NCBI GenBank assembly: GCA_021842465.1
Contig: JAKBZN010000002.1
Location: forward strand, 1-64,000
Direction of reading: 5' to 3'
DNA from: Pseudomonadota bacterium
Lineage (GTDB): Bacteria; Pseudomonadota; Gammaproteobacteria; Burkholderiales; Burkholderiaceae_F
Length of the DNA: 64,000 bases
Shown here: positions 49,968-58,702 of the stretch, piece after piece
Position numbering within the stretch: position 1 is the first letter of the stretch
Layout of the letters: every line of letters begins with the position of its first letter
Program-made: the position numbers and the translations under genes
Notes under the pieces: model-generated
What the model was told of the DNA's origin: nothing
Seen by the model: the letters and a program-made list of their open reading frames with translations, nothing else
Database searches by the model: none

Positions 49968-52370
49968 TCAAACAGCGTCCGCCGCTGCAGGCTCCGAAAG
50001 CCGATGCAAAAGGACCGTCACCACCGCGCCACCCCGATCCCGGTTGACGATCTCGATCGTCCCGCCGTGCTCGTCAATGATCTTCTTCACCAAGGCCAAA
50101 CCCAACCCCGTTCCGTGCGGCTTCGTCGTGACGTACGGTTCGAACGCACGGCGAAGTATATTCGTCGGGAAGCCGGGGCCGTTGTCCTCGATGGAAAGAC
50201 GGACGGCGGGCCGGGCCGCACCCGGCCCCGCTCTGCCGGGCGGGGCCGCACGGACCACCTCGGTGCGCACGACCACCATCCCCGGCCGGTCCCGGCCGCG
50301 GCGATCCGCCTCGGCGACGCCGGCGATCGATTCGATGGCATTGCCGATCAGGTTGTGGATCACCTGCCGCAACTGCTCGGCATCGGCCTCGACGAGCGGC
50401 ACCTCGGGGTGCAGGTGCAGTGTAACCCGGGGAATCGCTTCGCCCCCATCGCCGGCCGCCGGAGGGGGGCCGCCCCCGTTTTCCGCCTCTGCCGTCGTGT
50501 CTGCCCCGTACATCGAGCCGACCTCCTCCACCAGCGCATTGAGGTCGAGCGGGGCGAGGCGGGCCGCGGGCAGACGCGCGTAGTCGCGAAACTCGTCAAC
50601 CATGTGCTTCATCGCCGCGACTTGGTTGACGATCGTCGTGGTGCCGCGGTCGAGCACGGCACAGTGTTCTTGCGGCAGCACCGGCGTGAGCTTCATGCGC
50701 AGGCGTTCGGCGGCGAGCTGGATCGGTGTCAGGGGATTCTTGATTTCGTGGGCGAGCCGTCGCGCCACCTCGCCCCAAGCCACCGCGCGCTGCGCGGAAA
50801 TGACTTGGGTGATGTCGTCGAACACCACGACGTAGCCCAGTCCATCCTCCAGGGGCAGCCGCGAGCCGCGCGCCAGCAGCGCCAGCGGCTCCGCACCGAT
50901 GTCGCCACCGACACGGGGTACGTGCATCTGCTGCTGCCAGGAATCCTTTGGCGTCGCGGCCAATGCCTGATCGTGAAACGCTCGGGAAATGTCCTTCGCC
51001 AGCTGCGGCATTTCGTCATGCAGCGATCGGCCGACGCGGGACGCCAGCGAGGTTCCCAGAATCCGCGCCGCGCCGTAGTTGGCGGTGACGATGGCGAAAT
51101 GCTGGTCCAGGACGATCACGCCGGCAGACAGGTTCGCGAGCAGACGTTCCAGATAGGCGCGCGCCGCCTCGAGTTGCCGCGAGCGGGTTTCGACGGCGTT
51201 GCGGGCTTCTTCCAACTGGCGCGTCATCGCGTTGAACGACTGCGGCAGCAGGTTGAGCTCGTCGTTGCCCCGGAATTCCCGCACCGGGCGGAAATCGCCT
51301 TCGGCGACCGCCTTCGTGCCCGCGGCCAGTTCCACCAGGGGGGCCGTCATCGCCCCGGCCAGCATCATGCTGGCGGCAATCGCGGCGAATACCGCCAGCA
51401 ACAGCGCCAGCGTCAGCGTCAGGCGGTAGATCCGCTGCAGGCCGAGGCGCGCCAGCGAGCGCTCCTGATAGTCGCCGTAGCCGGTCTGCAGCGCTTGTGC
51501 GTTTGCTGCGATTGTCGGTGGCACCGCTTGGACGAGCTCGAGCAGACGCGGTTCGTCGAGGCGGATCGAGCCCATTCCGGCGGATGGCCGCATTCCGTCC
51601 CGCGGGTGGGCGGCCGGCGCGAACCGGTAGGACGGTTCCGGTCCGCCCGACTCGAAGGGATTGCCGGGGATCGGCACGATGACGCGGACGCGCAGGCCCC
51701 TGCCCGGCTCGGTCGATAGCTCATCGCCTTCGATGGCGGCGTACCCGCCGGTTGCGAGGGCGCTGCGCAGGGCGCTTGCGGACGGAAGGAAGTAGGCAAG
51801 CTGGAATTTGCGGGCGGTGCTGGCCCAGACCACCTGACCGTTCGCCCGGACGATCAATGCCTGGTCGGCCCCCGTCCGGTCACGCAGGCGGGCCAAGGCG
51901 GCGCCCCGCTCCGGCGCCGGAGTATCCGCCAGCTCCTGCGCCATCGTGCGCGCCTTGGCGTTGAGTTCCTCCCGCTGCGCCGCCAGGACGGCGCGACCCA
52001 GCGCGAACCCGGACTCGAGCGCCCCTTCCACCTTGACGTTGAACCACGACTCGATCGAGCGCAGCAGGAACTGGGACGAGACCACGTAGACGAGCACGCC
52101 CGGCAATACGCCCATCAGCGCGAACGCAATGGCGAACCGGGCCATCAGGCGGGCGCCGAACACCCGCGCGCGCACGCGCCGCAAGAGGCGTACCGCCAGC
52201 CCGGTGACGACCGTGAAAAGAACGAAGGCGAGTGCGCCGTTCGCGGCCAGGAGGATGGGGTAGTCCCGCTCGAATGCGCGCGAATTGGCGCTTGCCGACA
52301 TCAGGACGAACAGCAGCACTCCGGCCAGGGCCAAGGCCCCGATGAGGGAGTACCGAAGGACACGGGACAT
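49968..52370 (-). CDS. NtrY-like membrane sensor histidine kinase
   Basis: The 800-residue kinase has membrane segments near residues 7-27, 40-63, 80-105 and 325-345 and a periplasmic region of about 220 residues between the last two. A HAMP domain (MTAPLVELAAGTKAVAEGDF), a PAS domain (LERLLANLSAGVIVLDQHFA), the phosphoacceptor helix LAHEIKNPLTPIQLAAERLR, and an HATPase domain (IHNLIGNAIES, EDNGPGFP, TTKPHGTGLGLALVKKII) follow. NtrY homologues respond to nitrogen or redox signals; the signal here is unknown. It lies in an operon with rsmB, fmt and def upstream and its regulator downstream. Confidence 0.94.
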   Translation of the reverse strand: MSRVLRYSLIGALALAGVLLFVLMSASANSRAFERDYPILLAANGALAFVLFTVVTGLAVRLLRRVRARVFGARLMARFAIAFALMGVLPGVLVYVVSSQFLLRSIESWFNVKVEGALESGFALGRAVLAAQREELNAKARTMAQELADTPAPERGAALARLRDRTGADQALIVRANGQVVWASTARKFQLAYFLPSASALRSALATGGYAAIEGDELSTEPGRGLRVRVIVPIPGNPFESGGPEPSYRFAPAAHPRDGMRPSAGMGSIRLDEPRLLELVQAVPPTIAANAQALQTGYGDYQERSLARLGLQRIYRLTLTLALLLAVFAAIAASMMLAGAMTAPLVELAAGTKAVAEGDFRPVREFRGNDELNLLPQSFNAMTRQLEEARNAVETRSRQLEAARAYLERLLANLSAGVIVLDQHFAIVTANYGAARILGTSLASRVGRSLHDEMPQLAKDISRAFHDQALAATPKDSWQQQMHVPRVGGDIGAEPLALLARGSRLPLEDGLGYVVVFDDITQVISAQRAVAWGEVARRLAHEIKNPLTPIQLAAERLRMKLTPVLPQEHCAVLDRGTTTIVNQVAAMKHMVDEFRDYARLPAARLAPLDLNALVEEVGSMYGADTTAEAENGGGPPPAAGDGGEAIPRVTLHLHPEVPLVEADAEQLRQVIHNLIGNAIESIAGVAEADRRGRDRPGMVVVRTEVVRAAPPGRAGPGAARPAVRLSIEDNGPGFPTNILRRAFEPYVTTKPHGTGLGLALVKKIIDEHGGTIEIVNRDRGGAVVTVLLHRLSEPAAADAV

Positions 52371-52397
52371 ATGACGGACGCGGCGGACGGTGCGCGG

Positions 52398-53024
52398 TCA
52401 ATGCGCTCCGGAAACCGAGAGCACGCACTCTTCCCAGCCGGATGTCCAGTCCCAGTCATGATCGGTGATCGCATTGACCTGGAACGGTTTGGGCAGCATC
52501 GACGTATCGAGCATCATGCGGATGCGGGCATGCACATGCTCGACGCTGTCGTCCAGCAGCGTCGCATCCCCGACACGCCAATGCGCCACGCGCCGCATCG
52601 TCGCCACCGCCTGGTCCAGCGTATCGAACGGCAAGGCCAGTCCGCCCCGCGAGAGGTGGTATTGCCGCGTCAGCGGGCTGTAGCTCAAACGGTATTCGAT
52701 CGTGCGGTCGAGCAGGTCCTTGTCGAACCAGTACCAGCGGGAGCGTCGGATCTGGACTTCGATCCGGAAATACAAGGCGATCCCGTGATCGACGGCCGAG
52801 CGCAGCGACGGCGGCATGGCGAAGGCGAACTGCGCGTCGACGAAGGTTCCCGGGTCGCTTCCGTGCTGCACCGTCACGGCGGCGACGGCACCGTCCGTTC
52901 CGTCCGGAGACGCGTGCGCCGCGGTACCCGCCAGCGACAGCGCCACCGCGCAGGCGAACGCGAGCGCGCAGCGGCGAACCGCCGCCGCGCATGCCCGGGC
53001 GTCAAACCTTTTCCAGCAGCGCAT
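52398..53024 (-). CDS. DUF4390 family secreted protein
   Basis: The 208-residue protein has a signal peptide (LAFACAVALSLAGTAAHA) and the DUF4390 fold: DAQFAFAMPPSLRSAVDHGI, ALYFRIEVQIRRSRWYWFDK, YRLSYSPLTRQYHLSRGG and FQVNAITDHDWDWTSGWEEC. The function is unknown, but this gene sits between rsmB and the ntrY-like kinase in many betaproteobacteria, so it may modulate the kinase in the periplasm (inference). Its ATG at 53022-53024 overlaps the 3' end of rsmB by 23 bp. Confidence 0.87.
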   Translation of the reverse strand: MRCWKRFDARACAAAVRRCALAFACAVALSLAGTAAHASPDGTDGAVAAVTVQHGSDPGTFVDAQFAFAMPPSLRSAVDHGIALYFRIEVQIRRSRWYWFDKDLLDRTIEYRLSYSPLTRQYHLSRGGLALPFDTLDQAVATMRRVAHWRVGDATLLDDSVEHVHARIRMMLDTSMLPKPFQVNAITDHDWDWTSGWEECVLSVSGAH

Positions 53025-54384
53025 AAAAGAAACCGTCCTGGAATACCGGCTGTTTGCTGTAATCGAATTCCATCGGCGCGGTCTGCGCGCTACGGGGCAG
53101 CAACTGCCATCCGCCGGGCTCGCCCTGCCGGAGCGGAACGATCCGGGCGTCGGGATGGCGCTCGACGAACGACGAACTTTGCTGTCGCCCCTCTTCCGGG
53201 AAGATGGAACAAACCGCGTAGAGCAATCTACCAGTCCGCGCGAGGAGGGGCCACAAGGCATCCAGCAATTTCGCCTGTTGCGTTGCCAATTTCGCAACAT
53301 CTCCCGGACGGCGCAACCATACGACGTCGGGGTGGCGGCGTACGATTCCCGAGGCGGTGCAGGGGGCGTCGAGCAGGATGCGGTCGTACGGCCGACCATC
53401 CCAGAACCGGCCCGGGTGCCGCGCGTCGGCCACCAGAACCCGCGCGCGCGGCCCGGTCAGCGCCAAGCGCTGGAGGTTGGCGTCGATCCGGCGCGCGCGT
53501 TCCGGGTCGCGCTCGACGGCATCGACGGAGCAATCGCCAAGCTCGAGCAGATGCGCGGTCTTGCCGCCGGGCGCCGCGCAGGCGTCCAGCACCCGCATAC
53601 CCGGCGCGACCCCGAGCAGGGCCGCCGCAAGCTGGGCCCCTGCATCCTGCACCGAAACCTGGCCCTCGGTGAACCCCGGAATGCGCTCCACCGGCAGCGC
53701 GCGATGCAGCCACACCGCCGATTCGCCGGCCCGGCTTGCCGCCAGTCCTTCCGCCGCCAGCTGGTCGAGGTAGGCGGGAACCGTGGTGCAGCGCACATTG
53801 ACGCGCAGGACCAACGGCGGCTCTTCATTCTGCGCGGCGAGGATTTCCTGCGTCCGGCGCGCGCCGTATTCGCGGTGCAGCCGGGCCAGCCACCAGGGCG
53901 GTACGTTGCCGTGCCGCGCCGGATCCTGCTCGGCCTCCCGCACGAGTTCCTCCCGGCGGCGCAGGAACTCGCGCAGCAGCGCATTCAGGAATCCTGCCGC
54001 CGCCGCGGTTGCTTCGCGCGCGCGCGCTGCGCGCACGGCCTGGTCGACCAAGGTGAAATCGGGATACGCGCCGGCAAGCAGCTGCGCCGCGGATACGGCG
54101 AACAGGGCGCGCACGTCCGGGTCGGGCGGGCGGTGCGCAAGCCGGGTCAACAGGAATTCGGTCACCGCGAACCGGCGGACGGCCGTGGTCGTGACGTCGC
54201 GCAGCGCGCCGGCCAGCGCGGCCGAGGCGCCCCGACTCGTTTCCAGGGCCGCATCGAGCGCGCGGTCGAGGGACTGCCCGGCCTGAAAGCCGGACCATGC
54301 CTGCGCCGCGAGCATCAGCACGCGGCCGAGCGGGGGGCTGGCGGCGGCGGGGGCCGCCGGTTTGTCCGCTGCCATCGGTTCCAT
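53002..54384 (-). CDS. rsmB: 16S rRNA (cytosine967-C5)-methyltransferase RsmB
   Basis: RsmB methylates C967 of 16S rRNA. The 460-residue protein has an N-terminal NusB-like helical domain (residues 20-155, TEFLLTRLAHRPPDPDVRAL), then the methyltransferase domain with VSVQDAGAQLAAALLG, motif I VLDACAAPGGKTAHLLEL, DRILLDAPCTASGIVRRHPD with the release cysteine, and the catalytic cysteine in LLYAVCSIFPEEG. The ATG overlaps the fmt stop by one base (TGATG). Full length. Confidence 0.95.
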   Translation of the reverse strand: MEPMAADKPAAPAAASPPLGRVLMLAAQAWSGFQAGQSLDRALDAALETSRGASAALAGALRDVTTTAVRRFAVTEFLLTRLAHRPPDPDVRALFAVSAAQLLAGAYPDFTLVDQAVRAARAREATAAAAGFLNALLREFLRRREELVREAEQDPARHGNVPPWWLARLHREYGARRTQEILAAQNEEPPLVLRVNVRCTTVPAYLDQLAAEGLAASRAGESAVWLHRALPVERIPGFTEGQVSVQDAGAQLAAALLGVAPGMRVLDACAAPGGKTAHLLELGDCSVDAVERDPERARRIDANLQRLALTGPRARVLVADARHPGRFWDGRPYDRILLDAPCTASGIVRRHPDVVWLRRPGDVAKLATQQAKLLDALWPLLARTGRLLYAVCSIFPEEGRQQSSSFVERHPDARIVPLRQGEPGGWQLLPRSAQTAPMEFDYSKQPVFQDGFFYALLEKV

Positions 54385-55424
54385 CAATGCGCCCCCTCGG
54401 CGCCGGCCGGTTCCGGCGCGGGGCCCGGCGGGAGCGTCGTTCCGACGGAGAGCGGAACCGCGGCGAAAAACGCTCGCGCGTCGATTCGCCGGCCACCGGG
54501 GCGCTGGAGGCGGGTGATGCGCAGCGCGCCATCCCCGGTTGCGACCAGCAGCCCCGCGGAGTCCGCGGCGAGTACCGTGCCCGGGGCCGGGGACGCCGCT
54601 CCGGTCGGGCGGTCGACCGGCTGCGCGAGCCAGAACTTGACGGTTTGTCCGGCGATGCCGCCGCACGCGCCGGGAAACGGGTCGAAGGCCCGGATGCGCG
54701 CCGCGAGGCGGGTGGCGGGTTCCCGCCAATCGAGCCACGCTTCGTTCTTGTGGACCTTGGCCGCATAGGTGACGCCCTCGGCCGGTTGCGGCTGCGGCTG
54801 GATCTCCCCGCGCTCCAGCGCGCGCAGGGTTTCCACCGCCAGCCGTCCTCCGAGATCCGCCAGCCGCTCCGTGAGCGTGCCCGCCGAGATGTCCGGCGGG
54901 ATGTCGATCGATTCCCAGCGCAGCATCGGCCCGGTGTCGAGGCCGGCGTCCATCTGCATGATGGTGATGCCGGTGCGGAGGTCGCCCGCCTCAATTGCGC
55001 GCACCACCGGCGCGGCGCCCCGCCAGCGGGGCAGCAGCGAGGCGTGGATGTTCACCGCCGTCACCCGCTGGGTCCCTGCGGAAATTCCCTGCGGCAGTTG
55101 CAGAACATCCTCCGGCAGCAGCAAGCCATAGGCCGCCACGACCAGCACGTCCGGAGCGAGCGCCCGCAGGCGCTCCCGCGCGGTCGCCGCATCGTCTCCG
55201 CCGCGATCCGGACGCAGGCTCATCGGCGTGCAGACCGGGATGCCCCGCTCCGACGCGAGCACCTTGACCGGACTCGCCTGCAATCGCTGTCCCCGGCCGG
55301 CCGGGCGATCCGGCTGGGAGAGGACCAGGCCGACCTCGAAACCGGCATCGAGCAGCGCCGCAAGCCCGGTCGCGGCGAATGCGGGGGTACCCGCGTAGGC
55401 GATCCGCATCGGCCGTCCGGTCAT
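54384..55424 (-). CDS. fmt: Methionyl-tRNA formyltransferase
   Basis: Fmt formylates initiator Met-tRNA. The 346-residue protein has MRIAYAGTPAFAATGLAALL, VLSQPDRPAGRGQRLQASPV, the catalytic region AVNIHASLLPRWRGAAPV (Asn, His) with Asp in ITIMQMDAGLDTGPML, and the C-terminal OB-like domain (YAAKVHKNEAWLDW, RIRAFDPFPGA). It starts at 55424 or at the ATG at 55409 before MRIAYAG. It lies 2 bp after def, the standard pair, and its stop overlaps rsmB. It is somewhat longer than the usual 315 residues because of loops and a Pro/Ala-rich end. Confidence 0.96.
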   Translation of the reverse strand: MTGRPMRIAYAGTPAFAATGLAALLDAGFEVGLVLSQPDRPAGRGQRLQASPVKVLASERGIPVCTPMSLRPDRGGDDAATARERLRALAPDVLVVAAYGLLLPEDVLQLPQGISAGTQRVTAVNIHASLLPRWRGAAPVVRAIEAGDLRTGITIMQMDAGLDTGPMLRWESIDIPPDISAGTLTERLADLGGRLAVETLRALERGEIQPQPQPAEGVTYAAKVHKNEAWLDWREPATRLAARIRAFDPFPGACGGIAGQTVKFWLAQPVDRPTGAASPAPGTVLAADSAGLLVATGDGALRITRLQRPGGRRIDARAFFAAVPLSVGTTLPPGPAPEPAGAEGAH

Positions 55425-55426
55425 GC

Positions 55427-55975
55427 TCACAGGCCCGCCGGCTCGCGCCGGGTGCCGCGAGGCTGCTCCCGCTGTTGCTCCATGTGCCGCTTGCGCAGCT
55501 TGGCGCGCGCCCGCGCCTGCTTGAGCAGAGACAGCTTTTCCACGAACACCTTGCCATCCAGATGATCGATTTCGTGCTGGATCGCCACCGCGAGGCGGTC
55601 TTCGCATTCGATTTCGAAGCCGTTGCCATGCGCGTCCTGCGCGCGCACGCGCACCTTGGCAGGCCGGGTCACTTTGTCGAACACGCCGGGAACGGACAGG
55701 CAGCCCTCCTCGCCCTCGGCGGTTTCCGGCGAAACCCATATCAGCGTTGGATTGACGAATACGCGCAGATCGCTCCGCGTTTCCGAGAGGTCGAGCAGGA
55801 CCACCCGTTCGTGCACGTCGACCTGCGTCGCCGCCAGGCCCACGCCGTTGGCGGCGTACATCGTCTCGGTCATGTCCGCGAGCAGTTTGTGCAGACGGTC
55901 GTCGAACGCCGTCACCGGCCGCGCCACCTTGTGCAGACGCCGGTCCGGGTATTCCAATATCGTCAAGATCGCCAT
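55427..55975 (-). CDS. def: Peptide deformylase
   Basis: Def removes the formyl group from new proteins. The 182-residue protein has motif 1 GVGLAATQVDVHERV, motif 2 EGCLSVPGV with the metal-binding cysteine, and motif 3 QHEIDHLDGKVF with HExxD/H. It starts MAILTILEYPDRRLHKVA at the ATG at 55973-55975. It is first in the operon def-fmt-rsmB-DUF4390-ntrY-ntrX-like, whose promoter must lie in the 343-bp interval upstream. Confidence 0.97.
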   Translation of the reverse strand: MAILTILEYPDRRLHKVARPVTAFDDRLHKLLADMTETMYAANGVGLAATQVDVHERVVLLDLSETRSDLRVFVNPTLIWVSPETAEGEEGCLSVPGVFDKVTRPAKVRVRAQDAHGNGFEIECEDRLAVAIQHEIDHLDGKVFVEKLSLLKQARARAKLRKRHMEQQREQPRGTRREPAGL

Positions 55976-56318
55976 AAAACCATCCAACCGCGGAGAGCAG
56001 GGCCTTCCGCGCAAAAAACCGGCAGGGATGCGTCCCGGATTCTCCGGGCGTCCTGCAAAACCCCGGCCCGGGGGGAATCATGCCCGCCGCGGTCCGATCC
56101 ATTCATCATCCGTCCGGACTGACCATTCCAGGCGCCGATTCGAGCCCGGATCGGCGCCGAATCGATTGTGGCAGTACCGGATTCGGTAGAAAATTTCCGC
56201 TTCAACCCGCTATCGTAGCGGTACGATGCGCGCACCGCCCGTCTTGCGGCCGGGCCTTGCGGCCGGGCCTGCTTCCGCTGGACGGGCGGGCCACATCAAA
56301 AATAGGGTCGATCCGAAC
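55976..56318. other. Divergent intergenic region between def and the LysM gene
   Basis: 343 bp without a convincing ORF. It should carry the promoters of the minus-strand def operon and the plus-strand LysM gene. The stretch 56161-56225 is AT-richer (GTAGAAAATTTCC) with a small inverted repeat CGCTATCGTAGCG, but no promoter matches consensus well. Nothing else is recognised. Confidence 0.4.
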
Positions 56319-57635
56319 ATGATGAGTCCCGAAGATTGCCCGCGCAACGCGCGCTGCGGCCAACCTGCCCCTGTCCGCGAGTCTACCCCGCCGGCGGCCC
56401 GCGCCCCTGTGCGAGCCCGCACCCGATCGGGAGGGCCGGCTTCGATCCTGCGGGTGGCGTTGGTCGCCGCTCTGGTGCCGTGGGCGCTCGCGGGTTGGGC
56501 CGCGCCACGGCCCGAGGCGGTTACGGCCGGCCAGCGTGCGATCGCGGATCAGGTCGCGCGCGCTGGCGTGCCGCTCTCGGCGCTGGCGCCCGATGCGCCG
56601 GATCGCTATGTCGTGCGCCGCGGCGACACCCTGTGGGCCCTGGCCTCGCGCTACCTCCGCTCCCCCTGGCGCTGGCCGGAACTGTGGGGGATGAATCGCA
56701 ACCAGATCCGAAATCCGCACTGGATCTATCCGGGCCAAGTCCTGGTGTTGATCAAGACGAACGGGCGTGCGCGGCTGACGCTGGAAGGCGGCGCCGGGCA
56801 AGCGGGCGTCGTGGCGACCGGTTCGGGTCGCGGCTCGGTGTTTGAAATCGTGAAGCTGACCCCGCGGATCCGGGACCTCGGCCCGACCTCGGCCAAGCCG
56901 ATTTCGAGCATCCCGAACAACCTGATCGAGCCGTTCCTCGCGCAACGCAGGGTGATGAGCGCGTCCGAACTCGACAAGTTTCCCGAAATCATCGCCACGC
57001 AGGACGATCGCCTGTACCTCGGGGCGAATGACTTTTTCTACGCCCGCGGGATCCGCAAGGACGCTGCGCAGACGTACCACGTGTTCGGGGCCGCCCAACC
57101 GATCTACGAGCCCGACGACGTCGGCCACAAGAAGCCCATCGCCTACGAGGCGCGCTATCTGGGCACTGCGCAGGTGATCCAGGCGGGGTCGATCTCGAAG
57201 CTGCGGATCCTCGACAGCGTTCGCGAGATCGGGGCGGGCGACCGGCTGGTTCCGATCGAGCATCAAGACCTCATCGCGTACGTTCCCCGGCGTCCCGAGA
57301 GGCCGGTGCATGGACGGATCGTCTCCGTCTACGGCGGCGTGACCAGTGTCGGTGCGGACAGTGTCGTCGCCATCGATCGGGGCGCGCGGGACGGCTTGGA
57401 GATCGGTGACGTGCTGACCGTCCTGCAGCCTGGCGCGACCATCGTCGACCAGACTCGTTCCGATCACGAACAGGTGCGTCTCCCCGACATTCATGCCGGG
57501 CGCATGTTCGTGTTCCGGGTCTTCGACGGGGTTTCCTATGCGTTGCTCATGACCGCTACCAATCCGATCCGCGTCGGCGATTATTTCCAGCAGCCCGGCG
57601 ACACGGCGTCGACGGCGGACATGGCGGCGCGGTAA
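56319..57635 (+). CDS. LysM domain-containing exported protein
   Basis: A protein of up to 438 residues. A hydrophobic signal (ILRVALVAALVPWALAGWAA) is followed by one LysM module for peptidoglycan binding (YVVRRGDTLWALASRYLRSP, then WPELWGMNRNQIRNPHWIYP). A long C-terminal region of about 280 residues without catalytic motif is conserved in betaproteobacterial genes upstream of dprA. The start is uncertain: ATG at 56319 or 56322 gives a long Arg/Pro-rich leader, while a GTG at 56409 would give a normal signal peptide. Likely periplasmic cell-wall protein. Confidence 0.88.
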   Translation: MMSPEDCPRNARCGQPAPVRESTPPAARAPVRARTRSGGPASILRVALVAALVPWALAGWAAPRPEAVTAGQRAIADQVARAGVPLSALAPDAPDRYVVRRGDTLWALASRYLRSPWRWPELWGMNRNQIRNPHWIYPGQVLVLIKTNGRARLTLEGGAGQAGVVATGSGRGSVFEIVKLTPRIRDLGPTSAKPISSIPNNLIEPFLAQRRVMSASELDKFPEIIATQDDRLYLGANDFFYARGIRKDAAQTYHVFGAAQPIYEPDDVGHKKPIAYEARYLGTAQVIQAGSISKLRILDSVREIGAGDRLVPIEHQDLIAYVPRRPERPVHGRIVSVYGGVTSVGADSVVAIDRGARDGLEIGDVLTVLQPGATIVDQTRSDHEQVRLPDIHAGRMFVFRVFDGVSYALLMTATNPIRVGDYFQQPGDTASTADMAAR

Positions 57636-57657
57636 TCCGTCCCACCCCGGGGACGCT

Positions 57658-58599
57658 GTGCGGTTCGGGGCGGCGGTGGGCGGTGTGGAAAGGCGATCGG
57701 AATCGGCTCCCGATGCCGTGCGGCGCTGGCTGTCCGGCGGCCCCGGGCGTTTCGTGCTGACCCGCGACGAACCGGACTACCCGCCGTTTCTGCTGCATTT
57801 GAACGATCCGCCGCCCGTGCTCTTCGGCGCAGGTCGGCGCGATTTGCTGCAGGTGCCGGCGATCGCCATCGTCGGCAGCCGCAACGCCACCGAGCAGGGG
57901 AAATGCGATGCGCGGGCGTTTTCCGGCCATCTGGCGCGCGTCGGCTATTGCATCGTCAGCGGCATGGCGCGCGGCATCGACAGCGCCGCGCACTGGGGGG
58001 CCCTTGAGGTTGGCGGCGGCACGATCGCCGTCCTCGGGACCGGAATCGACGTCGTCTATCCGCCGTCGAATCGGCCACTCGCCGAAGCGCTGGCGCGTGA
58101 CGGGTTGCTGATCGCCGAATTTCCGCCGGGAATGGGCGTGCGCCGCGATCACTTCCCCCGGCGCAACCGCATCATTGCGGCGCTTGCCCGTGGCGTTCTG
58201 GTCGCCGAGGCGACGTTGCGTTCGGGATCCCTGATCACCGCGCGCTGGGCCGCCGATCTCGGCAGGGAGGTGTTTGCGCTGCCCGGTTCGATCCACTCCC
58301 CGATGCACCGCGGCTGCCATCGCTTGATCCGCGACGGCGCGAAGCTCGTCGAGTCGGCGCAGGACATCTTCGAGGAATTCCATGACGGGGGTGCGCCCAA
58401 TCCGCCGGTGCAGCCCTCCCGGGCCGGATCGGGCGAGGATCGCCGGCTTGCGGCCATGGGATACGACCCGGTCGATCTCGATACTCTGGCGGCCCGTCTG
58501 CGGGAAGATCCGGGAAGCCTCGCCGCGGCCTTGCTGGAACTCGAGTTGATGCGGAAGGTGGAGCGTCTTCCCGGAAATCGTTACCAGCGGCTGGCCTAG
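57658..58599 (+). CDS. dprA: DNA-processing protein DprA
   Basis: DprA protects incoming single-stranded DNA and loads RecA during natural transformation. The 313-residue protein has the Rossmann core: AIAIVGSRNATEQGKCDARA, IVSGMARGIDSAAHWGAL, AVLGTGIDVVYPPSNRPLAE, FPRRNRIIAALARGVLVAEA, SGSLITARWAADLGREVFAL and PGSIHSPMHRGCHRLIRDGA. A winged-helix-like C-terminus follows (VDLDTLAARLREDPG, LELELMRKVERLPGNRYQR). The usual N-terminal SAM domain is mostly missing, making it shorter than most family members. The start is a GTG at 57658, 22 bp after the LysM gene. Confidence 0.94.
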   Translation: MRFGAAVGGVERRSESAPDAVRRWLSGGPGRFVLTRDEPDYPPFLLHLNDPPPVLFGAGRRDLLQVPAIAIVGSRNATEQGKCDARAFSGHLARVGYCIVSGMARGIDSAAHWGALEVGGGTIAVLGTGIDVVYPPSNRPLAEALARDGLLIAEFPPGMGVRRDHFPRRNRIIAALARGVLVAEATLRSGSLITARWAADLGREVFALPGSIHSPMHRGCHRLIRDGAKLVESAQDIFEEFHDGGAPNPPVQPSRAGSGEDRRLAAMGYDPVDLDTLAARLREDPGSLAAALLELELMRKVERLPGNRYQRLA

Positions 58600-58702
58600 G
58601 CCGGGATCCGCTGCCGGATCCAGGGGACGAGTCGTCCGTGGCAGTTTGTTATCCTGAAAAAAAGGAGCGGGCTTACTGGAGCCGACGCGTGCCGACCCCA
58701 CC

